Assembly: GCA_043228905.1 (NCBI GenBank)
Contig: JBHGNT010000047.1
Coordinates: 124,001 to 188,000 of the forward strand
DNA: 64,000 nucleotides
Reading direction: 5' to 3'
From: Azolla caroliniana
Taxonomy: Eukaryota; Polypodiophyta
In this document: positions 1 to 13,572 of the stretch, piece after piece
Layout of the letters: every line of letters begins with the position of its first letter
How positions within the stretch are numbered: position 1 is the first letter of the stretch
Translations under genes and position numbers: made by a program
The notes under the pieces: model-generated
Seen by the model: only the letters and a program-made list of their open reading frames with translations
What the model was told of the DNA's origin: nothing
The model's database searches: none

Positions 1-1940
1 CGCTAGTTATGATATGGAATTAAAAAATCAAGATTTTGAAACTCAGATCGAGAGACATGAAGAAATTAGCAAATTTGAGGAGGGAGTTGAGTAGGGCGAA
101 TGAGAAAATTCAATTGTTCATACCTCGCTCGTGTGATATCGGATTTGTGTGTTCAAACATGCGAATCGAAGCTAACAACGCTAGCTATGATATGGAATTA
201 AAAAATCAAGATTTTGAAACTTAGGTCGAGAGACATAAAGAAATTACCAAATTTGAGGAGGGAGTTTAGAAGAGCCCTTCAGCAAATTAAAATGTTCATA
301 CCTGGCTCGTGTGATATCGGATTTCTGTGTTCAAACATGGGAATCGGAGCTAACAACGCTATCTATGATATGGAATGAAAAAATCAAGATTTTGAAACTC
401 AGGTCGAGAGACATGAAGAAATTACCAAATTTGAGGAGGGAGTTGAGTAGGGCGAATGAGCAAATTAAAATGTTCATACCTCGCTCGTGTGAGATCGGAT
501 TTCTGTGTTCAAACATGGGAATCGGAGCTAACAATGCTAGCTATGATATGGAATGAAAAAATCAAGATTTTGAAACTCAGGTCGAGAGACGTGACGAAAT
601 TAGCAAATTTGAGGAAGGAGTTGAGTAGGGCGAATGAGTAAATTAAATTGTTCATACCTCGCTCGTGTGATATCGGATTTCTGTGTTCAAACATGCGAAT
701 CGAAGCTAACAACGCTAGCTATGATATGGAATTAAAAAATCAAGATTTTGAAACTTAGGTCGATAGACATGAAGACATTACCAAATTTGAGGCGGGAGTT
801 GAGTAGGGCGAATGAGTAGATTAAAATGTTCATACTTCGCTCGTGTGATATCGGATTTCTTTGTTCAAACATGCGAATCAAAGCTAACAACGCTAGCTAT
901 GATATGGAATTAAAAAATCAAGATTTTCAATCTTAGGTCTAGAGACATGAACAAATTACCAAATTTGAGGACGGAGTTGAGTAGGGCGACTGAGTAAATT
1001 AAATTGTTCATAAATCGCTCGTGTGAGATCGGATTTCTGTGTTCAAACATGGGAATCGGAGCTAACAATGCTAGCTATGATATGGAATGAAAAAATCAAG
1101 ATTTTGAAACTCAGGTCGAGAGACGTGACGAAATTAGCACATTTGAGGAGGGAGTTGAGTAGGGCGAATGAGTAAATTAAATTGTTCATACCTCGCTCGT
1201 GTGATATCCGATTTTTGTGTTCAAACATGTGAATCGAAGCTAACAACGCTAGCTATGATATGGAATTAAAAAATCAAGATTTTGAAAGTTAGGTCGAGAG
1301 ACATGAAGAAATTACCAAATTTGAGGAGGGAGTTGAGTAGGGCGAATGACTAAATTAAAATGTTCATACCTCACTCGTGTGATATTAGATTTTTGTGTTC
1401 AAACATGCGAATCGAAGCTAACAATGCTACCTATGATATGGAATTAAACAATCTAGATTTTGGAACGCAGGTCGAGAGACATGAAGAAATTACCAAATTT
1501 GAGGAGGGAGTTGAGTAGGGCGAATGAGTAAATTAAATTGTTCATACCTCGCTCGTGTGATATCGGATTTTTGTGTTCAAACATGGGAATCGAAGCTAAC
1601 AACGCTAGCTATGATATGGAATTAAAAAATCAAGATTTTGAAACTTAGGTCGAGAGACATGAAGAAATTACCAAATTTGAGGAGGGAGTTGAGTAGGGCG
1701 AATGAGTAAAATAAAATGTTCATACCTCGCTCGTGTGATATCAGATTTGTGTGTTCAAACATGGGAATAGGAGATAACAACGCTAGTTATGATATGGAAT
1801 TAAAAAATCAAGATTTTGAAACTCAGGTCGAGAGACATGAAGAAATTGCCAAATTTGAGGAGGGAGTTGAGTAGGGCGAATGAGAAAATTCAATTGTTCA
1901 TACCTCGCTCGTGTGATATCGGATTTGTGTGTTCAAACAT
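1..1940 (+). repeat. Displaced copy at 1,780 bp (10 monomers)
   Basis: The first ~160 bases match the segment starting at 1,781, including the shared variant cgctagttatgat and the gagaaaattcaattgttc head. The offset is 1,780 bp, exactly ten 178-bp monomers. It marks a decamer-scale duplication whose left copy starts outside the window, so its full extent is not visible. Monomers between the two copies are variable, so this is not a homogeneous higher-order array. Confidence 0.7.
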
Positions 1941-4824
1941 GCGAATCGAAGCTAACAACGCTAGCTATGATATGGAATTAAAAAATCAAGATTTTGAAAC
2001 TTAGGTCGAGAGACATAAAGAAATTACCAAATTTAAGGAGGGAGTTGAGTAGGGCGATTGAGTAAATTAAATTGTTCATACCTCGCTGGTGTGATATCGG
2101 ATTTGTGTGTTCAAACCTGCGAATCGAAGCTAACAATGCTAGCTATGATATGGAATTAAAAAATCAAGATTTTGAAACTCAGGTCGAGAGACATGACAAA
2201 ATTACCAAATTTGAGGACGGAGTCTAGTAGGGCGATTGAGTAAATTAAATTGTTCATACCTCGCTCGTGTGATATCCGCTTTTTGTGTTCAAACATGGGA
2301 ATCGAAGCTAACAACGCTAGCTATGATATGTAATTAAAAAATCAAGATTTTGAAACTTAGGTCGAGAGACATAAAGAAATTACCAAATTTAAGGAGGGAG
2401 TTGAGTAAGGCGATTGAGTAAATTAAATTGTTCATTCCTCGCTGGTGTGATATCGGATTTGTGTGTTCAAACATGCGAATCGAAGCTAACAACGCTAGCT
2501 ATGATATGGAATTAAAAAATCAAGATTTTGATAGTTAGGTTGAGAGACATGAAGAAATTACCAAATTTGAGGAGGGAGTTGAGTAGGGCGAATGAGTAAA
2601 TTAAATTGTACATACCTCGCTCGTGTGATATCGGATTTTTGTGTTCAAACATGGGAATCGAAGCTAACAACGTTAGCTATGATATGGAATTAAAAAATAA
2701 AGATTTTGAAACTCAGGTCGAGAGACATGAGGAAATTACCAAAGTTGAGGAGGGAGTTGAGAAGAGCCCTTGAGCAAATTGAAATGTTCATACTTGCTCG
2801 TGTGATATCGGATTTCTGTGTTCAAAGATCGAAATCGGAGCTAACAACGCTAGCTATGATATGGATTTAAAAAATCAAGATTTTGAAACTTAGGTCGAGA
2901 GACATGAACAAATTACCAAATTTGAGGAGGGAGTTGAGTAGGGCGAATGAGTAAATTAAATTGTTTATACCTCGCTCGTGTGATATCGGATTTCTTTGTT
3001 CAAACATGCGAATCGAAGCTAACAATGCTAGCTATGATATGGAATTAAAAAATCAAGATTTTGAAACTCAGGTCGAGAGAAATGACGAAACTACCAAATT
3101 TGAGGAGGGAGTTGAGTAGGGCGAATGAGCAAATTAAAATGTTCATACCTCGCTCGTGTGAGATCGGATTTCTGTGTTCAAACATGGGAATCGGAGCTAA
3201 CAACGCTAGCTATGATATGGAATGAAAAAATCAAGATTTTGAAACTCAGGTCGAGAGACGTGACGAAATTAGCAAATTTGAGGAGGGAGTTCAGTAGGGC
3301 GAATGAGTAAATTAAATTGTTCATACCTCGGTCATGTGATATCGGATTTCTGTGTTCAGACATGCGAATCGAAGCTAACAACGCTAGCTATGATATGGAA
3401 TTAAAAAATCAACATTTTGAAACTTAGGTCGATACTCATGAAGACATTACCAAATTTGAGGAGGGTGTTGAGTAGGGCGAATGAGTAAATTAAAATGTTC
3501 ATACTTCGCTCGTGTGATATCGGATTTCTTTGTTCAAACATGCGAATCAAAGCTAACAACGCTAGCTATGATATGGAATTAAAAAATCAAGATTTTGAAA
3601 CTTAGGTCGAGAGACACGAACAAATTACCAAATTTGAGGAGGGAGTTGAGTAGGGCGAATGAGTAAATTAAATTGTTCATTCCTCGCTGGTGTGATATCG
3701 GATTTGTGTGTTCAAACATGCGAATCGAAGCTAACAACGCTAGCTATGATATGGAATTAAATAATCAAGATTTTGAAACTTAGGTCGAGAGACATGAAGA
3801 AATTACCAAATTTGAGGAGGTAGTTGAGTAGGGCGAATGAGTAAAATAAAATGTTCATACCTCGCTCGTGTGATATCGGATTTTTGTGTTCAAACATGGG
3901 AATCGAAGCTAACAATGCTAGCTATGATATGGAATTAAAAAATAAAGATTTTGAAACTCAGGTCGAGAGACATGAGGAAATTACCAAAGTTGAGGAGGGA
4001 GTTGAGAAGAGCCCTTGAGCAAATTTAAATGTTCATACCTGGCTCGTGTGATATCAGATTTCTGTGTTCAAACATGAAAATCGGAGCTAACAACGCTAGC
4101 TATGATATGGATTTAAAAAATCAAGATTTTGAAACGTAGGTCAAGAGACATGAAGAAATTACCAAATTTGAGGAGGGAGTTGAGTAGGGCGAATGAGTAA
4201 AATAAAATGTTCATACCTCGCTCGTGTGATATCGGATTTTTGTGTTCAACCATGGGAATAGGAGATAACAACGCTAGTTATGATATGGAATTAAAAAATC
4301 AAGATTTTGAAACTCAGGTCGAGAGACATGACGAAATTACCAAATTTGAGGACGGAGTTGAGTAGGGCGAATGAAAAAATTCAATTGTTCATACCTCGCT
4401 CGTGTGATATCGGATTTTTGTGTTCAAACATGCGAATCCAAGCTAACAACGCTAGCTATGATATGGAATTAAAAAATTAAGATTTTGAAACTTAGGTCGA
4501 GAGATATAAAGAAATTACCAAAGTTGAGGAGGGAGTTGAGTAGGGCGAATGAGTAAATTAAATTGTTTATACCTCGCTGGTGTGATATCGGATTTCTCTG
4601 TTCAAAGCTAACAATGCTAGCTATGATATGGAATTAAAAAATCAAGAATTTGAAATTCAGGTCGAGAGACATGACGAAATTAGCACATTTGAGGAGGGAG
4701 TTGAGTAGGGCGAATGAGTAAATTAAATTGTTCATACCTCGCTCGTGTGATATCCGATTTTTGTGTTCAAACATGCGAAACGAAGCTAACAACGCTAGCT
4801 ATGATATGGAATTAAATAATCAAG
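1..4824 (+). repeat. 178-bp satellite array, type A block (left)
   Basis: Head-to-tail copies of a roughly 178-bp AT-rich monomer, about 27 copies, all in one orientation. Each copy contains recognisable stations in order: gttcatacctcgctcg, gatatcgga, tgttcaaacatg, gctaacaacgctagc, gatatggaattaaaaaatc, aagattttgaaac, ggtcgagagacatga, and a tail. Type A is defined by the tail gttgagtagggcgaatgag, a cctcgctcg head and often aattaaattg before it. No gene is visible: short open frames repeat with the monomer. Neighbouring monomers are more diverged here than in the right half of the window. The family is not one I recognise by name. Confidence 0.95.
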
Positions 4825-4860
4825 AAGAAACTAGCAAATTTGAGGAGGGAGTGGAGAAGA
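4790..4860 (+). repeat. Truncated junction monomer at the A/B boundary
   Basis: One monomer lacks 27 bp: the run aatcaag continues directly into aagaaactagcaaattt, skipping the stretch that normally holds attttgaaactcagg and gagacatg. The monomer tail immediately after it is already type B (gtggagaagagcgcgttag), while the head before it is type A. The deletion therefore coincides with the subfamily switch. Confidence 0.85.
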
Positions 4861-7800
4861 GCGCGTTAGTAAATAAAAATGTTCATACCTGGCTCGTGTG
4901 ATATCGGATTTCTGTGTTCAAACATGCAAATCGAAGCAAACAACGCTTTCTATGATATGGAATTAAAAAATGAAGATTTAGAAACTCAGGTCGAGAGACA
5001 TGAAGAAATTAGCAAATTTGAGGAGGGAGTTTAGAAGAGCGCGTTAGTAAATTAAAATGTTCATACCTAGCTCGTGTGATATCTGATATCTGTGTTCAAA
5101 CATGCGAATCGAAGCAAACAACGCTTGCTATGATATGGAATTAAAAAATGAAGATTTAGAAACTCAGGTCGAGAGACATGAAGAAATTAGCAAATTTGAG
5201 GAGGGAGTTTAGAAGAGCGCGTTAGTAAATTAAAATGTTCATACCTAGCTCGTGTGATATCTGATATCTGTGTTCAAACATGCGAATCAAAGCAAACAAC
5301 GCTTGCTATGATATGGAATTAAAAAATGAAGATTTTGAAACTCAGGTCGAGAGACATGAAGAAATTAGCAAATTTCAGGAGGGAGTTTAGAAGAGCGCGT
5401 TAGTAAATTAAAATGTTCATACCTGACTCGTGTGATATCGGATTTCTGTGTTCAAACATGTGAATCGAAGCTAACAAAGTTAGCTATGATATGGAATTAA
5501 AAAATGAAGATTTTGAAACTATGGTCGAGAGACATGAAGAAATTAGCAAATTTGAGGAGGGAGTTTAGAAGAGCGCGTTAGTAAATTAAAATGTTCATAC
5601 CTGGCTCGTGTGATATATGATTTCTATGTTCAAACATCCGAATCGAAGCTTACAACACTAGCTCTAATGTGGAATTCAAAAATCAAGATTTTGAAACTCA
5701 GGTCGACAGACATGAAGAAATTAGCAAATTTGAGGAGGTAGTGGAGAAGAGCGCGTTAGTAAATTAAAATGTTCATACCTGGCTCGTGTGATATCGGATT
5801 TCTGTGTTCAAACATGAGAATCGAAGCAAACAACGCTTGGTATAATATGGAATTAAAAAATGAAGATTTTGAAACTCAGGTCGAGAGACATGAAGAAATT
5901 AGCAAATTTGAGGAGGGAGTTTAGAAGAGCGCGTTAGTAAATTAAAATGTTCATACCTGGCTTGTGTGATATCGGATTTCTGTGTTCAAACATGCGAATC
6001 GAAGCTGACAACACTAGCTCTGATATGGAATTAAAAATCAAGATTTTGAAACTCAGGTCGAGAGACATAACGAAATTAGCAAATTTGAGGAGGTAGTGGA
6101 GAAGAGCGCATGAGTAAATTAAAAACTTCATACCCGGCTCGTGTGATATCGGATTTCTGTGTTCAAACATGCGAATCGAAGCTAGCAAAGTTAGCTATGA
6201 TATGGAATTAAAGAATCAAGATTTTGAAACTTAGCTCGAGAGACATGAAGAAATTAGCATATTTGAGGAGGGAGTGGAGAAAAGCGCGTTAGTAAATAAA
6301 AATCTTCATACCTGGCTCGTGTGATATCGGATTTTTGTGTTCAAACATGCGAATCGAAGGTAGAAAAGCTAGCTATGATATCGAATTCAAAAATCAAGAT
6401 TTTGAAACTTAGGTCGAGAGACATGAAGAAATTAGCGAATTTGAGGCGGGAGTTGACAAGCGCAAGTAGCTAAATTAAAATGTTCATACCTGGCTCGTGT
6501 GATATCGGATTTCTGTGTTCAAACATGCGAATCGAAGCTAACAACGCTAGCTCTGATATGGAATTCCAAAATCTAAAATTTGAAACTCAGGTCGACAGAC
6601 ATGAAGAAATTAGCAAATATGAGGCGGGAGTTGACAACAGCAAGTACGTAAATAAAAATGTTCATACCTGGCTCGTCTGATATCGGATTTCTGTGTTCAA
6701 ACATGCTAATCGAAGCAAACAACGCTTGCTATGATATGGAATTAAAAAATGAAGATTTTGAAACTCAGGTCGAGAGACATGAAGAAATTAGCAAATTTGT
6801 GGAGGGAGTTTAGAAGAGCGCGTTAGTAAATTAAAATGTTCATACCTAGCTCGTGTGATATCTGATATCTGTGTTCAAACATGCGAATCGAAGCAAACAA
6901 CGCTTGCTATGATATGGAGTTAAAAAATGAAGATTTTGAAACTCAGGTCGAGAGACATGAAGAAATTAGCAAATTTGTGGAGGGAGTTTAGAAGAGCGCG
7001 TTAGTAAATTAAAATGTTCATACCTGGCTCGTGTGATATCTGATATCTGTGTTCAAACATGCTAATCGAAGCAAACAACGCTTGCTATGATATGGAATTA
7101 AAAAATGAAGATTTTGAAACTCAGGTCGAGAGACATGAAGAAATTAGCAAATTTGTGGAGGGAATTTAGAAGAGCGCGTTAGTAAATTAAAATGTTCATA
7201 CCTGGCTCGTGTGATATCTGATATCTGTGTTCAAACATGCGAATCGAAGCAAACAACGCTTGCTATGATATGGAGTTAAAAAATGAAGATTTCGAAACTC
7301 AGGTCGAGAGACATGAATAAATTAGCAAATTTGAGGAGGGAGTTTAGAAGAGCGCGTTAGTAAATTAAAATGTTCATAACTGGCTTGTGTGATATCGGAT
7401 TTCTGTGTTCAAACATGTGAATCGAAGCTAACAAAGTTAGCTATGATATGGAATTAAAAAATGAAGATTTTGAAACTCAGGTCGAGAGACATGAAGAAAT
7501 TAGCAAATTTGAGGAGGGAGTTTAGAAGAGCGCGTTAGTAAATTAAAATGTTCATACCTAGCTCCTGTCATATCTGATTTCTGTGTTCAAACATGCGAAT
7601 GGAAGCTTACAACGCTAGCTGTAATATGGAAATTAAAAATCAAGATTTGGAAACTCAGGTCGACAGACATGAAGAAATTAGCAAATTTGAGGAGGTAGTG
7701 GAGAAGAGCGCGTTAGTAAATTAAAATGTTGATACCTGGCTCGTGTGATATCGGATTTCTGTGTTCAAACATGCGAATCGAAGCAAATAACGCTTTCTAT

Positions 7801-10800
7801 GATATGGAATTCAAAAATCAAGATTCTGAAACTCAGGTCGACAGACATGAAGAAATTAGCAAATTTGAGGAGGTAGTGGAGAAGAGCGCGTTAGTAAATT
7901 AAAATGTTCATACCTGGTTCGTGTGATATCGGATTTCTGTGCTCAAACATGTGAATCGAAGCTAACAACGCTAGCTCTGATATGGAATTAAAAAATCAAG
8001 ATTTTGAAACTCAGGTCGAGAGACATGAAGAAATTAGCAACTTTGAGGAGGTAGTGGAGAAGAGCGCGTTAGTAAATTAAAATGTTCATACCTGGCTCGT
8101 GTGATATCGGATTTCTGTGGTCAAACATGTGAATCGAAGCTAACAACGCTAGCTCTGATATAGAATTAAAAAATCAAGATTTTGTAACTCAGGTCGAGAG
8201 ACATGATGAAATTAGCAAATTTGAGGAGGTAGTGGAGAAGAGCGCGTTAGTAAATTAACATGTTCATACCTGGCTCATGTGATATCGGATTCCGGTGTTC
8301 AAACATGTGAATCGAAGCTAACAACGCTAGCTATGATATGGAATTAAAAAATGAAGATTTTGAAACTCAGGTCGAGAGACATGAAGAAATTAGCAGATTT
8401 CAGGAGGTAGTGGAGAAGACCGCGTTAGTAAATTAAAATGTTCATACCTGGCTCGTGTGATATCGGATTTCTGTGTTCAAACATGCGAATCGAAGCAAAC
8501 AACGCTTGCTATGATATGGAATTAAAAAATGAAGATTTTGAAACTTAGGTCGAGAGACATGAAGAAATTAGCAAATTTGAGGAGGGAGTTTAGAAGAGCG
8601 CGTTAGTAAATTCAAATGTTCATACCTGGCTCGTGTGATATCTGATATCTATGTTCAAACATACGAATCGAATCAAACAACGCTTGCTATGATATGGAAT
8701 TAAAAAATGAAGATTTTGAAACTCAGGTCGAGAGACATGAAGAAATTAGCAAATTTGAGGAGGGAGTTTAGAAGAGCGCGTTAGTAAATTAAAATGTTCA
8801 TACCTGGCTCGTGTGATATCGGATTTCTGTGTTCAAACATGCGAATCGAAACTTACAACGCTAGCTCTAATATGGAATTCAAAAATGAAGATTTTGAAAC
8901 TCAGGTCAACAGACATGAAGAAATTAGCAAATTTGAGGAGGTAGTGGAGAAGAGCGCGTTAGTAAATTAAAATGTTCATACCTGGCTCGTGTGATATCGT
9001 ATTTTTGTGTTCAAACATGCGAATCGAAGGTAAAAAAGCTAGCTATGATATGAAATTAAAAAATGAAGATTTTGAATCTCAGCTCGAGAGACATGAAGAA
9101 ATTAGCAAATTTGAGGAGGTAGTGGAGAAGAGCGCTTTAGTAAATAAAAATCTTCATACCTGGCTCGTGTGATATCGGATTTTTGTGTTCAAACATACGA
9201 ATCGAAGGTAAAAAAGCTAGCTATGATATGGAATTCAAAAATCAAGAGTTTGAAACTTAGGTCGAGAGACATGAAGAAATTAGCGAATTTGAGGCGGGAG
9301 TTGACAAGCGCAAGTAGGTAAATTAAAATGTTCATACCTGGCTCGTGTGATATCGGATTTCTGTGTTCAAACATGCGAATCGAAGCTAACAACGCTAGCT
9401 CTGATATAGAATTCAAAAATCTAGATTTTGAAGCTCAGGTCGACAGACATGAAGAAATTAGCAAATTTGAGGCGGGAGTTGAGAACAGCAAGTACGTAAA
9501 TTAAAATGTTCATACCTGGCTCGTGTGATATCGGATTTCTGTGTTCAAACATGCGAATCGAATGTAAAAAAGCTAGCCCTGATATGGAATTAAAAAATCA
9601 GGATTTTGAAACTCAGGTCGAGAGACATGAAGAAATTAGTAAATTTGAGGCGGGAGTTGACAACAGCAAGTACGTAAATTAAAATGTTCATACCTTGCTC
9701 GTGTGATATCGGATTTCTGTGTTCAAAAATGCGAATCGAAGGTAAAAAAGCTAGCTCTGATATGGAATTAAAAAATCAGGATTTTGAAACTCAGGTCGAG
9801 AGACATGATGAAATTAGCAAATTTGAGGAGGTAGTGGAGAAGAGCGCGTTAGTAAATTAAAATGTTCATACCTGGCTCGTGTGATATCGGATTTCTGTGT
9901 TCAAACATGAGAATCGAAGCAAACAACGCTTGCTATAATGTGGAATTCAAAAATCAAGATTTTGAAACTCAGGTCGAGAGACATGATGAAATTAGCAAAT
10001 TTGAGGAGGTAGTGGAGAAGAGCGCGTTAGTAAATTGAAATGTTCATACCTGGCTCGTGTGATATCGGATTTCTGTGTTCAAACATGAGAATCGAAGCAA
10101 ACAACGCTTGGTATAATATGGAATTAAAAAATGAAGATTTTGAAACTCAGGTCGAGAGACATGAAGAAATTAGCAAATTTGAGGAGGGAGTTTAGAAGAG
10201 CGCGTTAGTAAATTAAAATGTTCATACCTGGCTTGTGTGATATCGGATTTCTGTGTTCAAACATGCGAATCGAAGCTGACAACACTAGCTCTGATATGGA
10301 ATTAAAAATCAAGATTTTGAAACTCAGGTCGAGAGACATGACGAAATTAGCAAATTTGAGGAGGTAGTGGAGAAGAGCGCATGAGTAAATTAAAAACTTC
10401 ATACCCGGTTCGTGTGATATCGGATTTCTGTGTTCAAACATGCGAATCGAAGCTAGCAACGTTAGCTATGATATGGAATTAAAAAATTTGAAACTTAGGT
10501 CGAGAGACATGAAGAAATTAGCATATTTGAGGAGGGAGTGGAGAAGAGCGCGTTAGTCAATTAAAATGGTCATACCTGGCTCGTGTGATATCGGATTTTT
10601 GTGTTCAAACATGCGAATCGAAGCTATGATATAAATTAAAAAATCAAGATTTTGAAATTTAGGTCGAGAGAGATGAAGAAATTAGCAAATTTGAGGAGGG
10701 AGTTGACAAGAGCTAGTAGGTAAATTAAAATGTTCATACCTGGCTCGTGTGATATCGGATTTCTGTGTTCAAACATGAGAATCGAAGCTAACAACGCTAG

Positions 10801-11060
10801 CTATGATATAGAATTAAAAAATCAAGATTTTGAAACTTAGGTCGAGAGACATAAAGAAATTAGCATATCTGAGGAGGGAGTTGATAAGAGCTAGTAGGTA
10901 AAGTATAATGTTCATACTTGGCTCGTGTGATATCGGATTTCTGTGTTCAAACATGCGAGTCGAAGCTAACAACGCGTGCTATGATATGGAATAACAAAAT
11001 CAAGATTTTGAAACACAGGTCGAGAGACATGAACAAAATTAGCAAACATGAGGAAATAGT
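4825..11060 (+). repeat. 178-bp satellite array, type B block
   Basis: About 35 monomers in the same orientation as the flanks but of a distinct subfamily. Diagnostic tail variants are gaagagcgcgttagtaaatt and, in some copies, gacaagcgcaagtag or gacaacagcaagtacg. Bodies often read aaaaaatgaagatttt in place of the aaaaaatcaagatttt common elsewhere. Two internal body types alternate irregularly: gcaaacaacgcttgctatg and gctaacaacgctagctctg. A subset (about 5,080-7,300) carries tctgatatctgtg in place of tcggatttctgtg. No gene is visible. Confidence 0.93.
5756..6258 (+). repeat. Long-range block copy within type B (left copy)
   Basis: This stretch matches 10,027-10,490 at an offset of 4,271 bp (24 monomers minus one base). 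Shared private variants include catgagaatcgaagcaaac, cttggtataatatgg, a one-base-short aattaaaaatcaag, and aaaaacttcatacccgg. The right copy is shortened after about 10,480 by loss of bases in the A-tract. It shows segmental duplication inside the B block. Confidence 0.85.
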
Positions 11061-11190
11061 GAAGAAGAGCGTGTTAGTAAATTAAAATGTTCATACCTGG
11101 CTTGTGTGATATCGGATTTTTGTGTTCAAACATGCGCATCGAAGCTAACAACGCTAGCTAACAACGCTAGCTATGATATAAACTAAAAAA
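10470..11190 (+). repeat. Indel-rich transition zone at the right edge of block B
   Basis: Monomers here carry several length changes that are rare elsewhere. About 7 bases are lost after aaaaaa at ~10,486. About 13 bases are lost before atgatataaatt at ~10,626. A 13-bp tandem duplication of gctaacaacgcta lies at ~11,144-11,169. Variant tails such as gacaagagctagtagg appear. The zone separates type B from the following mixed A/C monomers. Confidence 0.8.
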
Positions 11191-11389
11191 TCAAGATTTT
11201 GAAAACTTAGGTCGAGAGAGATGAAGAAATTAGCAAATTTGAGGAGGGAGTTGACAAGAGCTAGTAGGTAAATTAAAATGTTCATACCTGGCTCGTGTGA
11301 TATCGGATTTCTGTGTTCAAACATGCGAATCGAAGCTAACAACTCTAGCTATGATATGGAATTAAAAAATCAAGATTTTGAAACTCAGG

Positions 11390-11770
11390 TCGAGAGACAT
11401 GACGAAAATAGCAACCTTGATAAGGGAGTTGAGAGGAGCCCTTGAGTAAATTAAAATGTTCACCTAGCTCGTGTGATATCGGATTTTTGTGTTCAAACAT
11501 GCCAATCGAAGCTAACAACGCTAGTTATGATATGGATTTAAAAAATCAAGATTTTGAAACTCAGGTCGAGAAACATGACGAAATTACCAAATTTGAGGTG
11601 TGAGTTGAGAAGAGCTAGTAGGTAAATTTAAATGTTCATACCTGGCAACTGTGATATCGGATTTATGTGTTCAAACATGCGAATCCAAGCTAACAACGCT
11701 ACCTATGATATGGAATTAAAAAATCAAGGTTTTGAAACTCAGGTCCAGAGACATGACAAATTTAGCAAAT
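11390..11770 (+). repeat. Island of type C monomers, copy of 26,690-27,230
   Basis: About two monomers carry type C tails (gagaggagcccttgag, then gagaagagctagtagg) between B and A blocks. They share private variants with 26,690-27,230: ccttgataaggg, catgccaatcg with ggatttaaaaaatc, ggtgtgagttgag, cctggcaactgtg, gaatccaagc, caaggttttg and ggtccagagac. One monomer present in the right copy is missing here, and the head at ~11,460 has lost three bases (gttcacctag). This is an isolated segment shared over about 15 kb. Confidence 0.85.
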
Positions 11771-13572
11771 TTGAGGAGGGACTTGAGTAGGGCGAATGAG
11801 TAAATTAAAATTTTCATATCTCGCTCGTGTGATATCGGATTTCTCTGTTCAAACATGCGAATCGAAGCTAACAATGCTAGCTATGATATGGAATTAAAAA
11901 ATCAAGATTTTGAAAGTCAGGTCGAGAGACATGAACAAATTACCAAATTTGAGGAGGGAGTTGAGTAGGGCGAATGAGTAAATTAAATTGTTCATACTTC
12001 GCTCGTGTGATATCAGATTTCTCTGTTCAAACATGCGAATCGAAGCTAACAACACTAGCTATCATATGGAATGAAAAAATCAACATTTTGAAACTCAGGT
12101 CGAGAGACATGAAGAAATTAGCAAATTTGAGGAGGGAGTTGAGTAGGGCGAATGAGTAATTTAAATTGTTTATACCTCGCTCGTGTGATATCGGATTTCT
12201 CTGTTCAAACATGCGAATCGAAGCTAACAATGCTAGCTATGATATGGAATTAAAAAATCAAGATTTTGAAACTCAGGTCGAGAGACATGACGAAATTACC
12301 AAATTTGAGGAGGGAGTTGAGTAGGGCGAATGAGCAAATTAAAATGTTCATACCTCGCTCGTGTGAGATCGGATTTCTGTGTTCAAACATGGGAATCGGA
12401 GCTAACAACGCTAGCTATGATATGGAATGAAAAAATCAAGATTTTGAAACTCAGGTCGAGAGACGTGACGAAATTAGCAAATTTGAGGAGGGAGTTGAGT
12501 AGGGCGAATGAGTAAATTAAATTGTTTATACCTCGCTCGTGTGATATCCGATTTTTGTGTTCAAACATGTGAATCGAAGCTAACAACGCTAGCTATGATA
12601 TGGAATTAAAAAATCAACATTTTGAAACTTAGGTCGAGAGACATGAAGAAATTACCAAATTTGAGGAGGGACTTGATTAGGGCGAATGAGTAAATTAAAA
12701 TTTTCATACCTCGCTCGTGTGATATCGGATTTTTGTGTTCAAACATGGGAATCGAAGCTAACAACGCTAGCTATGATATGGTATTAAAAAATCAAGATTT
12801 TGAAACTCAGGTCGAGAGACATAAAAAAATTACCAAATTTGAGGAGGGAGTTGAGTAGGGCGATTGAGTAAATTAAATTGTTCATTCCTCGCTGGTGTGA
12901 TATCGGATTTGTGTGTTCAAACATGCGAATCGAAGCTAACAATGCTATGATATGGAATTAAAAAATCAAGATTTTGAAAGTTAGGTCGAGAGACATGACC
13001 GATTTACCAAATTTGAGGAGGGAGTTGAGTAGGGCGAATGACTAAATTAAAATGTTCATACTTCGCTCGTGTGATATCGGATTTCTTTGTTCAAACATGC
13101 GAATCCAAGCTAACAACGCTAGGTATGATATGGAATTAAAAAATCAAGATTTTGAAACTTAGGTCGAGAGACATGAACAAATTACCAAATTTGAGGAGGG
13201 AGTTGAGTAGGGCGAAGGAGTAAATTAAAATGTTCATACCTCGCTCGTGTGATATCGGATTTCTGTGTTCAAACATGGGAATCGGAGCTAACAACGCTAG
13301 CTATGATATGGAATTAAAAAATCAAGATTTTGAAACACAGATCGAGAGACATGACGAAATTAGCATATTTGAGGAGGGAGTTGAGTAGAGCCTTTCAGCA
13401 AATTAAAATGTTTATACCTCGCTCGTGTGATATCGGATTTCTGTGTCCAAACATGGGAATCGGAGCTAACAATGCTAGGTATGATATGGAATTAAAAAAT
13501 CAAGATTTTGAAACTTAGGTCGAGAGACATGAACAAATTACCAAATTTGAGGAGGGAGTTGAGTAGGGCGAA
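11770..13572 (+). repeat. 178-bp satellite array, type A block left of the retrotransposon
   Basis: About ten type A monomers with tail gttgagtagggcgaatgag. The part from ~12,670 to 13,577 matches ~21,030-21,930, including the 4-bp-short gctaacaatgctatgat and the acataaaaaaattacc variant. The final two monomers (13,217-13,572) match the two just right of the retrotransposon (19,082-19,437), at 356-bp spacing once the insertion is removed. No gene is visible. Confidence 0.93.

Noticed and set aside
36-13518. Many short plus- and minus-strand open frames of 61-84 codons in the left array
   Set aside because: They recur at multiples of the monomer, have near-identical translations and begin at the same body positions. 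A 178-bp period is not divisible by three, so the frame shifts at each monomer and stops follow. They are by-products of the repeat, not genes.
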